NCBI GenBank assembly: GCA_965198725.1
Contig: CBDAPX010000001.1
Location: forward strand, 1,984,001 to 2,048,000
Direction of reading: 5' to 3'
DNA from: CBDAPX01 sp965198725
Lineage (GTDB): Bacteria > Pseudomonadota > Alphaproteobacteria > Rhodobacterales > Rhodobacteraceae
DNA length: 64,000 bases
Both the position numbers and the translations under genes were made by a program. The number at the start of each line of letters is the position of its first letter. Within the stretch, counting starts at the first letter, position 1. The notes under the pieces were generated by a model. The model worked only from the letters and a program-made list of their open reading frames with translations, did no database searches and was not told the DNA's origin. Of this stretch, positions 27,142-36,542 are shown one piece after another.

Positions 27142-28172
27142 TCGAGATAAGTCCGGGAATAGCGTTGGCCAAGCGATGTAAGGATCTCATAGCCGATTGT
27201 CCCGGCGGCGTCTGCCACCGCATCCACCGTTTGATCCGCGCCAAGCAGGCTGAGATAGGGCGGCTCTTCTGGCAGTCCGGTGATGTCGACGGTGATCAGG
27301 TCCATCGACACCCGGCCCACCACGGGACACTTAATTCCGCCATACGTCATATGTGCATTGGGGCCCATGGCACGGATTAAGCCATCCGCGTAACCAGCAG
27401 AAACAGTTGCAATTTTCGACGCTGATCGTGCGATCCAGCTGTTGCCGTATCCAACGCTTTCGCCCGGCTCGACAACCCGTGTCTGAATGATCGGCAGGTC
27501 CAAAGACACCACCGGTTGCGCGGCCTCGAACGGCAATCCGCCATACAGACCGACGCCCGGACGGGTCAGGTCAAAGTGATAGTCATGTCCCAACAGCAAC
27601 CCGCCTGTGGCGGCCAGCGACCGCGGCACGTCGATGCCGGACGTCATCTGTTGAAATGCATGCAGTTGCTGGGCATTCATCGGATGATCAGGTTCATCCG
27701 CACAAGCGAGGTGCGACATGATCAACGTCGGCATAAGGCTCATCGCGATATCGCGCATCGCGGCCCATTCCTCGGGCTCAACGCCAAGGCGGTTCATGCC
27801 GGTATCCAGTTGAATGCCAAATGCATGCCCCGGCAGGGTTTCCACGTGGCGCAACATCTGATCGACCGAATTGATCATCGGGGTCAGGTCATGCTGGCGC
27901 AGAAGGTCAGTATCGCCTTCCATGTGACCGGCAAACACCGCGATGGACGGTCCCGGTCCAATGGCTTGACGCACGGCGGCGCCTTCTTCGGCAACAGCGA
28001 CAAAGAAACGGCGTGCGCCAGCAGAGGCAAGCGCACGCGCGGCCCGGCCAGACCCAAGCCCATATCCATTGGCCTTCACAACGGCGGCCGTTTCACAATT
28101 GGTGCGCGCATCCAGCGCGCGCCAGTTGGCGACAAGGGCCGCCAGATCGATCGTTAAATGTGCCGTACTCAT
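27138..28172 (-). CDS. alr: Alanine racemase
   Basis: A 344-residue PLP enzyme that makes D-alanine for peptidoglycan. The PLP lysine is in VVKANGYGLG near residue 33. The second catalytic residue, a tyrosine, is in SAGYADGLIRAMG near residue 255. A conserved RPGVGLYGG block is also seen. It follows the dnaB/DUF1194 genes and overlaps mlaE. It is likely essential unless another racemase exists. Confidence 0.95.
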   Translation of the reverse strand: MSTAHLTIDLAALVANWRALDARTNCETAAVVKANGYGLGSGRAARALASAGARRFFVAVAEEGAAVRQAIGPGPSIAVFAGHMEGDTDLLRQHDLTPMINSVDQMLRHVETLPGHAFGIQLDTGMNRLGVEPEEWAAMRDIAMSLMPTLIMSHLACADEPDHPMNAQQLHAFQQMTSGIDVPRSLAATGGLLLGHDYHFDLTRPGVGLYGGLPFEAAQPVVSLDLPIIQTRVVEPGESVGYGNSWIARSASKIATVSAGYADGLIRAMGPNAHMTYGGIKCPVVGRVSMDLITVDITGLPEEPPYLSLLGADQTVDAVADAAGTIGYEILTSLGQRYSRTYLE

Positions 28173-28237
28173 GCGCCGTACATGACAGGTTGCCGCCCAA
28201 GGTCAAGACTTGCCCGCGTCACCGGTACATTTCCGCC

Positions 28238-29038
28238 TTAGGGCATGTCAAAGTAGATGCGGTTGCGTTCCCACATTTCTTCCCCAACCAGACAGTTATG
28301 GGGGGCAGGGCGTTGATATTGCGCCGGAATGACCTGTGGTTCTGGCATGAGGTTGCCGATTTCCAGGACCAGCTTGCGGCGCACGGCGGCCTCGAACTGG
28401 TCCCAGCTTAGTACCGGAACGACAAAGGCCCCCGGACCGCCGATGACGCAGCGCCGATAGTATTCGTCCAGATCATCGATCCCCCAGCGCGCACTTAAGG
28501 CATCCTGTGTCATCAGCGGCAAACCGTTGATGATGATGCCGCGCGCGACCACCGCATCCCGTACAATGTCAACCTGCGCGCCTTGGTTGTTTGGACCGTC
28601 ACCAGAGACATCGATCACGCGGCGCAACCCAATAAATCCATTGCTATCAATATCATCCGCGGCGTACCTGAGGATTTGACTGATCGATGTCCGCCGCATG
28701 GATGCGTCGAAATTCGCCGAGATTTGACCGGCGACGTCACGGGCATCTTCAGCGTCATCAATCAAGGTCCACGGGACAATGACATCCTGAGATGCCGTCC
28801 CGGCCCATTCGACATATTTAATCGCGATGCGTCCGATGGCTCCGTTTAGGATTGCACCAATAACCTCGTCAGATTGCAGGGCGGAAGCATATCCGAGCCT
28901 TTGGATTTCCAATTCATACGGCGACATTGACCGAGACACATCCACGGCCAAAAACAGCTCAACATCAACCTCGGTTTCGGCGCTGACACCGATGGTCGAC
29001 GCCAAAACCATCCACAGACTTGCAAACACGTTTCGCAT
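28238..29038 (-). CDS. DUF1194 secreted von Willebrand-like protein
   Basis: A 266-residue protein with an N-terminal signal peptide (about 1-20, ending VSA). The DUF1194 domain begins VDVELFLAVDVSRSMS, where DxSxS is a MIDAS-type metal site of the von Willebrand A fold. A second conserved stretch, RRVIDVSGDGPNNQG, is near residue 140. These proteins are periplasmic and common in Rhodobacteraceae and Rhizobiales; their partners are unknown. It is the last gene after dnaB on this strand. Confidence 0.8.
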   Translation of the reverse strand: MRNVFASLWMVLASTIGVSAETEVDVELFLAVDVSRSMSPYELEIQRLGYASALQSDEVIGAILNGAIGRIAIKYVEWAGTASQDVIVPWTLIDDAEDARDVAGQISANFDASMRRTSISQILRYAADDIDSNGFIGLRRVIDVSGDGPNNQGAQVDIVRDAVVARGIIINGLPLMTQDALSARWGIDDLDEYYRRCVIGGPGAFVVPVLSWDQFEAAVRRKLVLEIGNLMPEPQVIPAQYQRPAPHNCLVGEEMWERNRIYFDMP

Positions 29039-29089
29039 GTCCGCAATTGCGCCAGAGCAGGCGCAATTTGTCCATTCACAATTGGTGGA

Positions 29090-30583
29090 TCAGAAGGATT
29101 GATCGTCGCCCTGCTGCCAGGGTTTGACGAGGTTGCCAAACCGCGTGAACCGCCCCTCAAAGCTCAGATCGACCGAGCCGATCGGACCATGACGTTGTTT
29201 GCCGATGATAACCTCGGCCTTGCCATGCAGGCGTTCCATCCGTTCTTGCCATGCCGCCATTTCATCCAGCCGGTCTTCGGACGGTTTTTCCCGTTCGACG
29301 TAGTATTCTTCGCGAAAAACGAACATCACCACATCGGCGTCCTGTTCGATCGACCCGGATTCCCGCAAATCCGACAGTTGCGGACGCTTGTCGTCCCGGC
29401 TTTCAACCTGGCGCGACAGCTGGGACAGCGCGATCACCGGAATATTCAATTCCTTGGCGATGGCTTTCATCCCCATAGTGATCTCTGAAATTTCATTCAC
29501 CCGGTTATCCCCAGCCGTGCTGCCCCGACACAGCTGCAGATAGTCCACCACCAACAGGTCCAAACCATGGGTCCGTTTCAATCGTCGCGCCCGCGCGGCC
29601 AGCTGACTGATCGGCAGCGCCGGTGTGTCGTCAATGAAAAGTGGACAGCTTTCCAATGTCTTAGCGGCTTCGACAAAGCGCCGGAACTCGGCCTCTGTCA
29701 TATCGCCGCGACGGATCTGTTCTGATGGCACTTCTGATGCTTCTGACAAGATCCGCGCGGCGAGCTGCTCTGCGCTCATCTCCAATGAAAAGAAACCCAC
29801 AACGCCACCTTCGACGGCGCCTTCGGTTCCATCCGGTTTCAAACCCCGGCGATAGGCCTTGGCCACGTTAAAAGCGAGGTTGGTTGCCAGCGATGTTTTC
29901 CCCATCGACGGACGCCCGGCCAGGATCAACAGATCCGACTGGTGCAAACCGCCCAGTTTTTTGTCCAGATCGACCAGCCCGGTGGAAACCCCGGCCAGCC
30001 CGCCTTCGCGCTGATAGGCGGCGTTTGCAACGTTCACCGCTTCTGTAACCGCGCTTAGAAAACTCTGAAATCCGCTTTCTGTCTTACCTTGTTCGCTCAG
30101 CTTATAGAGCTTTTGTTCGGCTTCGACGATCTGCTCTTTGGGTTCGCTTTCAACATTGACCTGTGCGGCCTTGGAACTGATTTCCTGCCCCAGACCGATC
30201 AATTCGCGCCGAATGGCGAGGTCATAGATCAGCTTGGCATATTCCGCCCCGGCATGCGCACCGACCGCGGCTCCCGCCAGACGCGCCAGATAGGCCGGAC
30301 CGCCCAGTTCTTGCAACCCGGCGTCATCCTCCATGAACGCTTTCAACGTCACGGGTGAAGCTAGGGCATTTTTGGCGATCCGACCGGCAGCGATTTCAAA
30401 AATCCGGGCATGGACCGGATCATAAAAATGCTGCGCCCCAATGATGGCGGCCACCCGGTCATAGATATCGTTATTGGTCAGGATCGCGCCCAACAACTGC
30501 TGTTCTGCTTCAACAGAATGCGGAACCGTCTCCGGGCTCTCAACATCTGCCCTAACAGGGTTCAAAGCCGTGATTTCATTCAT
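29090..30583 (-). CDS. dnaB: Replicative DNA helicase
   Basis: A 497-residue hexameric helicase. The N-terminal DnaB domain (HSVEAEQQLLGAIL) is followed by the RecA-like helicase core with Walker A AGRPSMGKTS (near 215), Walker B LLVVDYLQL, and the DnaB motif SQLSRQVESRDDKRPQLSDLRESG. I used the ATG giving MNEITALNP, preceded by an AGGGA; a start 14 codons upstream lacks a ribosome site. Length fits the family. Confidence 0.95.
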   Translation of the reverse strand: MNEITALNPVRADVESPETVPHSVEAEQQLLGAILTNNDIYDRVAAIIGAQHFYDPVHARIFEIAAGRIAKNALASPVTLKAFMEDDAGLQELGGPAYLARLAGAAVGAHAGAEYAKLIYDLAIRRELIGLGQEISSKAAQVNVESEPKEQIVEAEQKLYKLSEQGKTESGFQSFLSAVTEAVNVANAAYQREGGLAGVSTGLVDLDKKLGGLHQSDLLILAGRPSMGKTSLATNLAFNVAKAYRRGLKPDGTEGAVEGGVVGFFSLEMSAEQLAARILSEASEVPSEQIRRGDMTEAEFRRFVEAAKTLESCPLFIDDTPALPISQLAARARRLKRTHGLDLLVVDYLQLCRGSTAGDNRVNEISEITMGMKAIAKELNIPVIALSQLSRQVESRDDKRPQLSDLRESGSIEQDADVVMFVFREEYYVEREKPSEDRLDEMAAWQERMERLHGKAEVIIGKQRHGPIGSVDLSFEGRFTRFGNLVKPWQQGDDQSF

Positions 30584-30715
30584 CCCTGCGTCACTTTTTT
30601 GGTTCTGAGGCCTGGGCGAGGCCATTATGTGGTCCGGTTCGGCCTTTCTAACCGAATCGTTAAAGATCCCCTATCTGGAAATCTCTGTGGGTAACCCTTT
30701 TGACAAATCCCGGTG

Positions 30716-30737
30716 GGCCGGGCGAGCGCTCCCGGCC
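30716..30737. other. GC-rich hairpin between dnaB and pyrE
   Basis: GGCCGGG and CCCGGCC pair perfectly around an 8-base loop that itself contains the palindrome AGCGCT. There is no T-run beside it. It may stop transcription leaving pyrE, or be a structured leader for dnaB. Confidence 0.4.
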
Positions 30738-30832
30738 ACCACTATATCCTGTGGCTGCTGAAAGGGAATTGCGGATATGTGGACGTGCTTTGCGATTCGA
30801 TGCCCTGCTTGTCCACAGACTGTCCCCGGAAT

Positions 30833-31510
30833 TTATTTCTTGTTGTCTTCCTGCCACTTACGCGGATCGTTCAAAAACGCCTCAACTTCACGCAGTGTTT
30901 CGGCATCAAATGCACCAGAGGATTTCGCTTCGGCCAGAACGTCCCACCATGTGCACAAATGATGCAAAGCGACCCCATGATCGCCCAGCGTTTTCTCGGT
31001 TTCCGGAAAAATGCCGTAATAGAAAATCACGGCCGTATGCCCGCACACGGCCCCGGTTTCGCGGATGGCATCCACAAAGCTCAACTTCGATCCGCCATCC
31101 GTGGTCAGATCCTCGACCAACAGAACCCGCTCGCCTTCCTGCATCTGCCCTTCGATGCGCGCGTTGCGCCCGTATCCTTTGGGTTTCTTGCGGACATAGG
31201 TCATCGGCAAGGCCATGCGCTCGGCCACAAAGGCGGCAAAGGGGATCCCAGCGGTTTCGCCACCGGCAATGTTGTCAAACGCCTCAAAACCCGCATTGCG
31301 CATCACTGTCACGGTCAGAAAATCCATCAAGGTCGAGCGGATGCGCGGAAAACTGATCAGCTTGCGGCAATCGATATATGTCGGGCTGGGCAGACCAGAG
31401 GCCAGCGTGAAGGGCTCGCGCGCATTCAAATGCACCGCCTCGATTTCCAACAACATGCGTGCAGTCAGGCGCGCCATTTCTTCGGCGCCGGGATATGAGC
31501 TGGGGATCAT
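30833..31510 (-). CDS. pyrE: Orotate phosphoribosyltransferase
   Basis: A 225-residue enzyme of UMP synthesis joining orotate to PRPP. The PRPP-binding motif VLLVEDLTTDGGSK is near residue 130, and the catalytic KKPKGYGRNARIEG loop precedes it. The family's YIDCRKLISFP block is near the N-terminus. pyrC lies directly upstream on the same strand with a 106-base gap containing one repeat copy. Confidence 0.95.
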   Translation of the reverse strand: MIPSSYPGAEEMARLTARMLLEIEAVHLNAREPFTLASGLPSPTYIDCRKLISFPRIRSTLMDFLTVTVMRNAGFEAFDNIAGGETAGIPFAAFVAERMALPMTYVRKKPKGYGRNARIEGQMQEGERVLLVEDLTTDGGSKLSFVDAIRETGAVCGHTAVIFYYGIFPETEKTLGDHGVALHHLCTWWDVLAEAKSSGAFDAETLREVEAFLNDPRKWQEDNKK

Positions 31511-31550
31511 CTTCGGCCCTTCCTGTGATCGGATCTGCGACGATCCTTGG

Positions 31551-31577
31551 CTTCTTCTCTTTTCAAATACTCAAATC
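31551..31577 (+). repeat. Intergenic repeat, copy 2 (degenerate)
   Basis: CTTCTTCTCTTTTCAAATACTC matches the left part of the family found at 39697 but lacks the GC-rich hairpin. It lies between pyrC and pyrE, both on the minus strand. Confidence 0.5.
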
Positions 31578-31616
31578 TTGCCACGCCCACCGGCACCAAC
31601 AGCAGGATGTCAGGCA

Positions 31617-32657
31617 TCAGGTCGTCACGTGCCAATGCAACGGATATCCGGGATCAAAGACAGTGATGTCCCCGTCACCAGACGCAATTTTTGCCGGATA
31701 AGGCACGGCGTCGCCTTTGGTCAGCGTGATCTTTTTGGGATTGACCGGTTTGCGATAGAACGCCGCCCCATGCAGCGACGCAAACCCTTCCAGCTTTTCT
31801 AGGGCGCCTTCCTGTTCAAACACCTCTGCAAGCACCGACATCGTGTTCGTTGCGGTAAAGCAACCGGCGCATCCGCAAGCGGTTTCTTTCAAAGGATCGA
31901 CATGTGGGGCGCTGTCGGTGCCAAGGAAAAACCGGCCATCGCCGCTGGTCGCCGCGGCGCGCAGGGCCAGTCTGTGCTCTTCGCGCTTGGCAACCGGCAG
32001 ACAATAGTAATGTGGGCGTATTCCACCGACCAACAAATGGTTCCGGTTGATGACCAGATGGTGGATGGTGATCGTGGCCCCCAAATCGTCCGCATTGGCC
32101 TTTACATAGGCAACGCCGTCCTGCGTCGTGATATGCTCCATCACAACCCGCAGCCCCGGTGTCCTGCGCCGGATCGGGTCCAAAACCCGGTCGATGAAAA
32201 CCGCCTCACGGTCAAAAATATCGATCTCGGTGTCTGTAACCTCGCCATGCACACACAGCGGCAGGCCAATTTCGGCCATACGCTCCAGCACCGGGCGCAC
32301 CTTGTCAAAATCCCGTACGCCGCTGGCAGAATTTGTCGTGGCCCCCGCCGGATAGAGCTTGACCGCCGACACCACACCACTTTCAGCGGCTTTGGCCACA
32401 TCCTCTGGGTCTGTGTCTTCGGTCAGGTAGAGCGTCATCAGAGGCTCGAATGTCATGTCCGCAGGCAAAGCAGCCATGATACGCCCGCGATACGCTTCGG
32501 CCTGCGCACCGGTCACCACCGGTGGAACAAGGTTCGGCATAATGATTGCGCGGCCAAAATGGCGGGCGGTTTCGGGCAGAACGGCATGCAAAACCGCATC
32601 GTCGCGCAAATGCAAGTGCCAGTCGTCTGGGCGGGTGATTGTCAAGCGGGTGGTCAT
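31617..32657 (-). CDS. pyrC: Dihydroorotase
   Basis: A 346-residue class II dihydroorotase. The zinc-binding HxH is in DDWHLHLRDD near residue 14, the carbamylated lysine is in AVKLYPAGATTNS near residue 100, and further metal ligands lie in HGEVTD and VMEHIT. It closes carbamoyl aspartate to dihydroorotate in pyrimidine synthesis. It is followed by pyrE, the next-but-one enzyme of the pathway. Confidence 0.95.
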   Translation of the reverse strand: MTTRLTITRPDDWHLHLRDDAVLHAVLPETARHFGRAIIMPNLVPPVVTGAQAEAYRGRIMAALPADMTFEPLMTLYLTEDTDPEDVAKAAESGVVSAVKLYPAGATTNSASGVRDFDKVRPVLERMAEIGLPLCVHGEVTDTEIDIFDREAVFIDRVLDPIRRRTPGLRVVMEHITTQDGVAYVKANADDLGATITIHHLVINRNHLLVGGIRPHYYCLPVAKREEHRLALRAAATSGDGRFFLGTDSAPHVDPLKETACGCAGCFTATNTMSVLAEVFEQEGALEKLEGFASLHGAAFYRKPVNPKKITLTKGDAVPYPAKIASGDGDITVFDPGYPLHWHVTT

Positions 32658-32768
32658 GATTTCCGGCTAGCATAGCTGGTCACTGCGGGCCAGAGGGGCG
32701 GGACGATTTGCGCGATTTTCCAATCTCTTTTTCGGCGTCACCTTGGAACCATATCTAAGGCGCGTGAC

Positions 32769-33209
32769 ATGCGGAAAACTCTGACCATTTGGCATTCTTA
32801 CCCGGTTGACCCTGATCGCTTGTTTCAGTTCAGCACGGATCTGGATGTCTTGGACCAAATGACCCGCCCGTGGTTGCATCTGGATCATCTGCCGTCCGGA
32901 CGCATTCACAAGGGGCAGGTGATAAATATCGCAATGTCGGTCTTTGGAATTTTGCCGGGCCGTCCCTATACCATGCGGGTCGTGACATGCGACCCGGAAA
33001 CCCGTGTGGTCGAGACCCGGGAAAGCGGGTTTGGCATCCGGTCGGTCATCCATAAAATTACCGTCGAACCGGCCGCGGACGGATCAAAGATGTGCGACTG
33101 TATCGGGATCGACGCAGGCTGGCGCACGCCGTTTGTGGTGCTGGCGACACGGCTACTGTTTCGGTGGCGCCACCGTTTGCGTGTTCGTTTGTTGCGCCAT
33201 GGCGCGTAA
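32769..33209 (+). CDS. SRPBCC-fold (polyketide cyclase-like) protein
   Basis: A 146-residue protein with the pattern of the SRPBCC lipid- or small-molecule-binding fold: an opening strand with a VDPDRLFQFSTDL helix, a middle set of strands (INIAMSVFGILPGRPYTMRV), and a C-terminal helix rich in Arg. The ligand is unknown. It stops immediately before the stop of the convergent hypothetical gene, with no gap. Confidence 0.65.
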   Translation: MRKTLTIWHSYPVDPDRLFQFSTDLDVLDQMTRPWLHLDHLPSGRIHKGQVINIAMSVFGILPGRPYTMRVVTCDPETRVVETRESGFGIRSVIHKITVEPAADGSKMCDCIGIDAGWRTPFVVLATRLLFRWRHRLRVRLLRHGA

Positions 33210-34178
33210 TCAGCTGTCGTCTGGTTCTGGGCTGGCTTCAACTTCGACATCATTGGCCATCGTTTTTTCAAGCGCGCGCAGCCTGCGTCGAAACAGCCTT
33301 GCACGTTTGCGCGACGTGACATTCCGACACAACATCATGGTCAGGTGGTCTCGGTTATCGCTGTCCAAACGGTGCATCAACTGACGCAGGTAAGGCATGT
33401 GGTCGCGACGTTCGCGGAAAAGTTTGTGAATTGCCGTGGCGGTCAGCTTGCCGTTGCCGGCGAGCGTGATGATCCGATACAGCAACTCCATCTCGATCAG
33501 GTTGCTTTGGATGTCATCGCCCATGTGTGCCATGCGGATGCGGTCCACATTGCTGCGTCTGAAGAGGGCAGCATGCATGGCGTCCGTATGCTCATAGGGA
33601 TCATAGATGACAAAAGCCGAGCCGGCTGCATCCAGCATGTCGGGCGCATAGCCATAACGATCATTGAAGGAGGTCCGGCGCATGGTTGTGAACCGTTCGT
33701 CCCATTCCGTCATGCGCGGGTCCAGCGTCGCCTGCGGCTGAATGGCGATAACGGTAGCACCCGGCGCGGATACCGAAAAGGCGCTGGCCGCGTAGCCGCA
33801 GGATCCCGCACCATAGAAAATGACCTGATCAAAATCTTCAAAGAACCCGTCATCGATCATGCGGTCGAAAAAGCCATAGACCCGGGGTTCACGGAACCAG
33901 GTGTCGCCATCGCTAATGAGGCAGAGATGAGACCACCCCTGCGCACTGACCAGATCGAACCCAACGGGCAGGTGGGTGTCGGACAATTGACGGATCGAAG
34001 CCATCGTTTCGAACGTCACCAACAGTGTTTTGCCCTGATCGATGAATACGGCGGAATGTGCATCGCCCAGCGGCTGATAAAATCCCAGCTCTTCGGCAAG
34101 CTCTTCCATCTTCTCGCGCCATTGCTCGGGCGAGAGGTCGGTCATGGAAACATCCAACGCGTCCAGTGCGTCTTGCAT
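33210..34178 (-). CDS. Conserved hypothetical protein (Rhodobacterales)
   Basis: A 322-residue soluble protein. The middle region VIFYGAGSCGYAASAFSVSAPG looks like an alpha/beta hydrolase- or Rossmann-type turn with a candidate nucleophile, but no family can be claimed. Relatives in this group are sometimes labelled phosphoadenosine phosphosulfate reductase; no such motif is visible here. It lies downstream of a truncated glycosyltransferase on the same strand. The start giving MQDALDALDVSM was preferred. Confidence 0.6.
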   Translation of the reverse strand: MQDALDALDVSMTDLSPEQWREKMEELAEELGFYQPLGDAHSAVFIDQGKTLLVTFETMASIRQLSDTHLPVGFDLVSAQGWSHLCLISDGDTWFREPRVYGFFDRMIDDGFFEDFDQVIFYGAGSCGYAASAFSVSAPGATVIAIQPQATLDPRMTEWDERFTTMRRTSFNDRYGYAPDMLDAAGSAFVIYDPYEHTDAMHAALFRRSNVDRIRMAHMGDDIQSNLIEMELLYRIITLAGNGKLTATAIHKLFRERRDHMPYLRQLMHRLDSDNRDHLTMMLCRNVTSRKRARLFRRRLRALEKTMANDVEVEASPEPDDS

Positions 34179-34280
34179 TGCTCTGATCCTCAACTGTCCA
34201 CCCATCTGCGGGGCGGTTATTGAGGTCTGATCTATTCCGCAATCTGGGCAAAAATGGGAAAATCTTGCGCCGGTTTCGCG

Positions 34281-35340
34281 CTATTGCTGTGACGCATCCT
34301 TCAGCCGCGCGCGGGTTGCATGCTCTATGAGAAAGCGGGACTGTTCGCGTGTCAGCGGCTGGGACGGGGGCGTCAATTGCAGCCGTGCGTAAAGCGCGCG
34401 AAACGGTTCTTCTTCCAAAAGCTGGGTGAAGCGGTCTTTGCGCCATGTGACGGCGTTCTGATGCAGTTTCGACAGAACCGGGTCATCATGTAACGCGTTC
34501 AGTTCCGGCTGGCTGGCCGCAATCATCCGGTGGATCGTGCGATCTTCGGCGGTGTTGAAATTTCGGTCGACCCAGTAATCCACATCCAGCATCTGTTCGG
34601 CATGAACCGCCCGGCCGCGATCAGCCTTCAAAACATAGCTTTCGCGCGCACCGAGTGGGTAGTGGTTCAGTTGGACAAGACCATAATTGGGGATGCCATA
34701 ATTCGAAAACAGCCGCTGTGTCTTGAACAATTCCGGCAAAATGCGACCGTGGCTATCATACCAACGAGCCCCGCCCAGTTTATCTTCGTCAGGGTTGCGC
34801 GGGCGATGAACGCCAAGCTTTCGGTACGTCCCGTCATTGCGGTAAAGCGTTTTGAACATGAATGCCCGCCAAGGCCAGAACATCACCTCGGGCGCACAGG
34901 CGGTGAAGGCTTCGCGGACCGACCCGTCCGCATACCGGTCATGTCCGCCATTGCCAAAAAGTCGCCAGGTCAGCGTAAACGCTGTTGCATCCGGCCGCGC
35001 CGCCACGAGGTCCGCCAGCGTGCCATCACCGGCATGAATGTTGACAAATTCATCCACGTCCAATGGCAAAATCCAATCGGCGGATTTGACAAAACCCATC
35101 CGGTCCGCACGTTTGAGCGCCGTGAACTGAATGCCCCCTTTGTCATAGGGGCCGTCGTTGCGCATATGCTTGACATGCCCCAGTTCGGCCAACCGATCGA
35201 GCATCGCATCCGTGCCGTCCTGGCAATTGTTGGAGAACACAAGGAACTTCTTGAACCCCACGGCCCGATGATGGGCCAGCCATTCCAACAGAAAAGCGCC
35301 TTCGTTTCGTACTGTTAAAATGGCAAGGGGTTTTGATCAG
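34281..35340 (-). pseudogene. Glycosyltransferase family 2-like gene cut at its 5' end by an IS
   Basis: The coding sequence runs up to the IS edge: reading outward from the ATG at 35288, the frame continues as SKPLAILTVRNEGAFLLEWL and then hits TGA right at the IS border, so the natural start is missing or just lost. The protein resembles the intact glycosyltransferase at 37527 (shared NEGxFLLEW, DVDEF and NxxAHRPxxP-like blocks). Translation from the internal ATG would drop the first strand of the nucleotide-sugar fold. Truncation was called from comparison with the homolog. Confidence 0.75.
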
Positions 35341-35367
35341 CCCCATCTGAGTGGTCCAATTTGATTG

Positions 35368-36225
35368 TTAGTGCATGATCGACCTTTGGTCCATCTGGAC
35401 GATGGTTTCGGGAGCCGGTGGGCGGTAGCCCAATGCACTGTGTGGTCGTTTCGTGTTGTAGTGCTTTCTCCATTGTTCGATCAGGATTTGTGCTTCGCGC
35501 AGGCTATAGAAGATTTCGCCGTTCAAGAACTCATCGCGGAAACGGGCGTTGAAGCTTTCGCAGTACCCATTCTCCCAAGGGCTGCCTGGTTCGATGTAAG
35601 CCGCCCTTGCGCCGACAGCCTTGATCCAGTCCTGCACGGTTTGCGCAACGAACTCAGGGCCATTGTCGGAACGGATGAACGACGGGATGCCGCGCAGAAT
35701 GAACAGGTCGCTCAGCACATCGATCACATTGCCTGAGTTGAGCTTGCGATCCACGCGTATGGCCAAGCATTCCCGACTGTACTCGTCGATGATGTTGAGT
35801 GTGCGGAAAGCTTTACCATCGTCGGTGCGGCAGTGGACAAAGTCGTAAGACCAGACATGATCGCGGCGCTCTGGCCGAAGCCTGACACATGATCCATCAT
35901 TCAGCCAAAGCCGCCCTTTCTTCGGTTGTTTCATTGGCACTTTCAGCCCCTCTCGTCGCCATAACCGTTCCACGCGCTTGTCATTCACATGCCAGCCAGC
36001 GTCTCTCAGTAGTGCCGCGATCCTACGATAGCCGTAGCGGCCATACTGCCGGGTCAGTTCGATCATATCAGCCACTAAACGTTCTTCATCCGGGCGACCC
36101 GCAGGTACTTTGCGCTGTGTGGATCGATGTTGTCTTAGAACCCGGCATGCCCGACGCTCCGAGATGTTCAGCTCAGCACGAACGCGATCAATACAGGCAC
36201 GACGACGAGCGGGGCTCAGAAGTTT
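35368..36225 (-). CDS. IS3-family transposase OrfB
   Basis: A 285-residue frame beginning at the frameshift site (no separate ATG is needed). It has the integrase core with the DDE triad: D in SYDFVHCRTDD, D in FIRSDNGPEF and E in ENGYCESFNARF. The N-terminal part includes an HTH_21 segment (RYGYRRIAALL). It is expected to be made as an OrfAB fusion by -1 frameshifting. The frame appears intact, so the transposase could still be active. Confidence 0.9.
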   Translation of the reverse strand, partial: KLLSPARRRACIDRVRAELNISERRACRVLRQHRSTQRKVPAGRPDEERLVADMIELTRQYGRYGYRRIAALLRDAGWHVNDKRVERLWRREGLKVPMKQPKKGRLWLNDGSCVRLRPERRDHVWSYDFVHCRTDDGKAFRTLNIIDEYSRECLAIRVDRKLNSGNVIDVLSDLFILRGIPSFIRSDNGPEFVAQTVQDWIKAVGARAAYIEPGSPWENGYCESFNARFRDEFLNGEIFYSLREAQILIEQWRKHYNTKRPHSALGYRPPAPETIVQMDQRSIMH

Positions 36226-36494
36226 CCCTTTGCCGCCTCCGCCAAGATCAGCTTGTCCAGCGTCAGATCAGAAACGGCTTTGCGCAATCGCTCGTTCTCT
36301 TTTTGCAGACGCTTCAGTTCCTTCAATTGATCCGTGCCCATTCCGCCGTATTTTTTCTTCCACCGGTAGTAGGTCTGTTCAGTCACACCGATCTGACGGA
36401 TCGCATCCAGACGCGGCATCCCTTGCCCCGTCAGAACCTCAACCTGCCGTAACTTCGTGACAATCTCTTCTGGCTTTGGTCGCTTGTTGGCCAT
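36216..36494 (-). CDS. IS3-family transposase OrfA
   Basis: A 92-residue helix-turn-helix protein (IRQIGVTEQTYYRWKKKYGG), followed by a leucine-zipper-like stretch (LKELKRLQKENERLRKAV) used for dimerisation in IS3 elements. It ends inside the start of orfB, with the slippery site just before the stop. Confidence 0.9.
   Translation of the reverse strand: MANKRPKPEEIVTKLRQVEVLTGQGMPRLDAIRQIGVTEQTYYRWKKKYGGMGTDQLKELKRLQKENERLRKAVSDLTLDKLILAEAAKGNF
36222..36228 (-). promoter_or_regulatory. Probable -1 ribosomal frameshift site, GGGAAAC
   Basis: Read on the minus strand, GGGAAAC sits in the correct phase (G GGA AAC) two codons before the orfA stop, a standard X-XXY-YYZ slippery heptamer. Slipping back one base continues as the orfB frame (K-L-L-S-P-A-R). 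Confidence 0.7.
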
Positions 36495-36542
36495 GTGTTT
36501 CCTCCGTTTTCCTAAACATAGCGGAGGACCACTTCAGTGGGG

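Larger units (their letters stand above)
35341..36542 (-). mobile_element. IS3-family insertion sequence, about 1.2 kb
   Basis: Two overlapping transposase frames (orfA, orfB) on the minus strand lie between imperfect inverted ends: CCCCATCTGAGTGGTCC at 35341-35357 and, on the opposite strand, CCCCACTGAAGTGGTCC at 36526-36542, identical at 13 of 17 positions. The outermost bases cannot be fixed exactly. No target-site duplication is visible: the four flanking bases are TCAG and GAAG. The IS separates two unrelated truncated genes. Confidence 0.85.
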
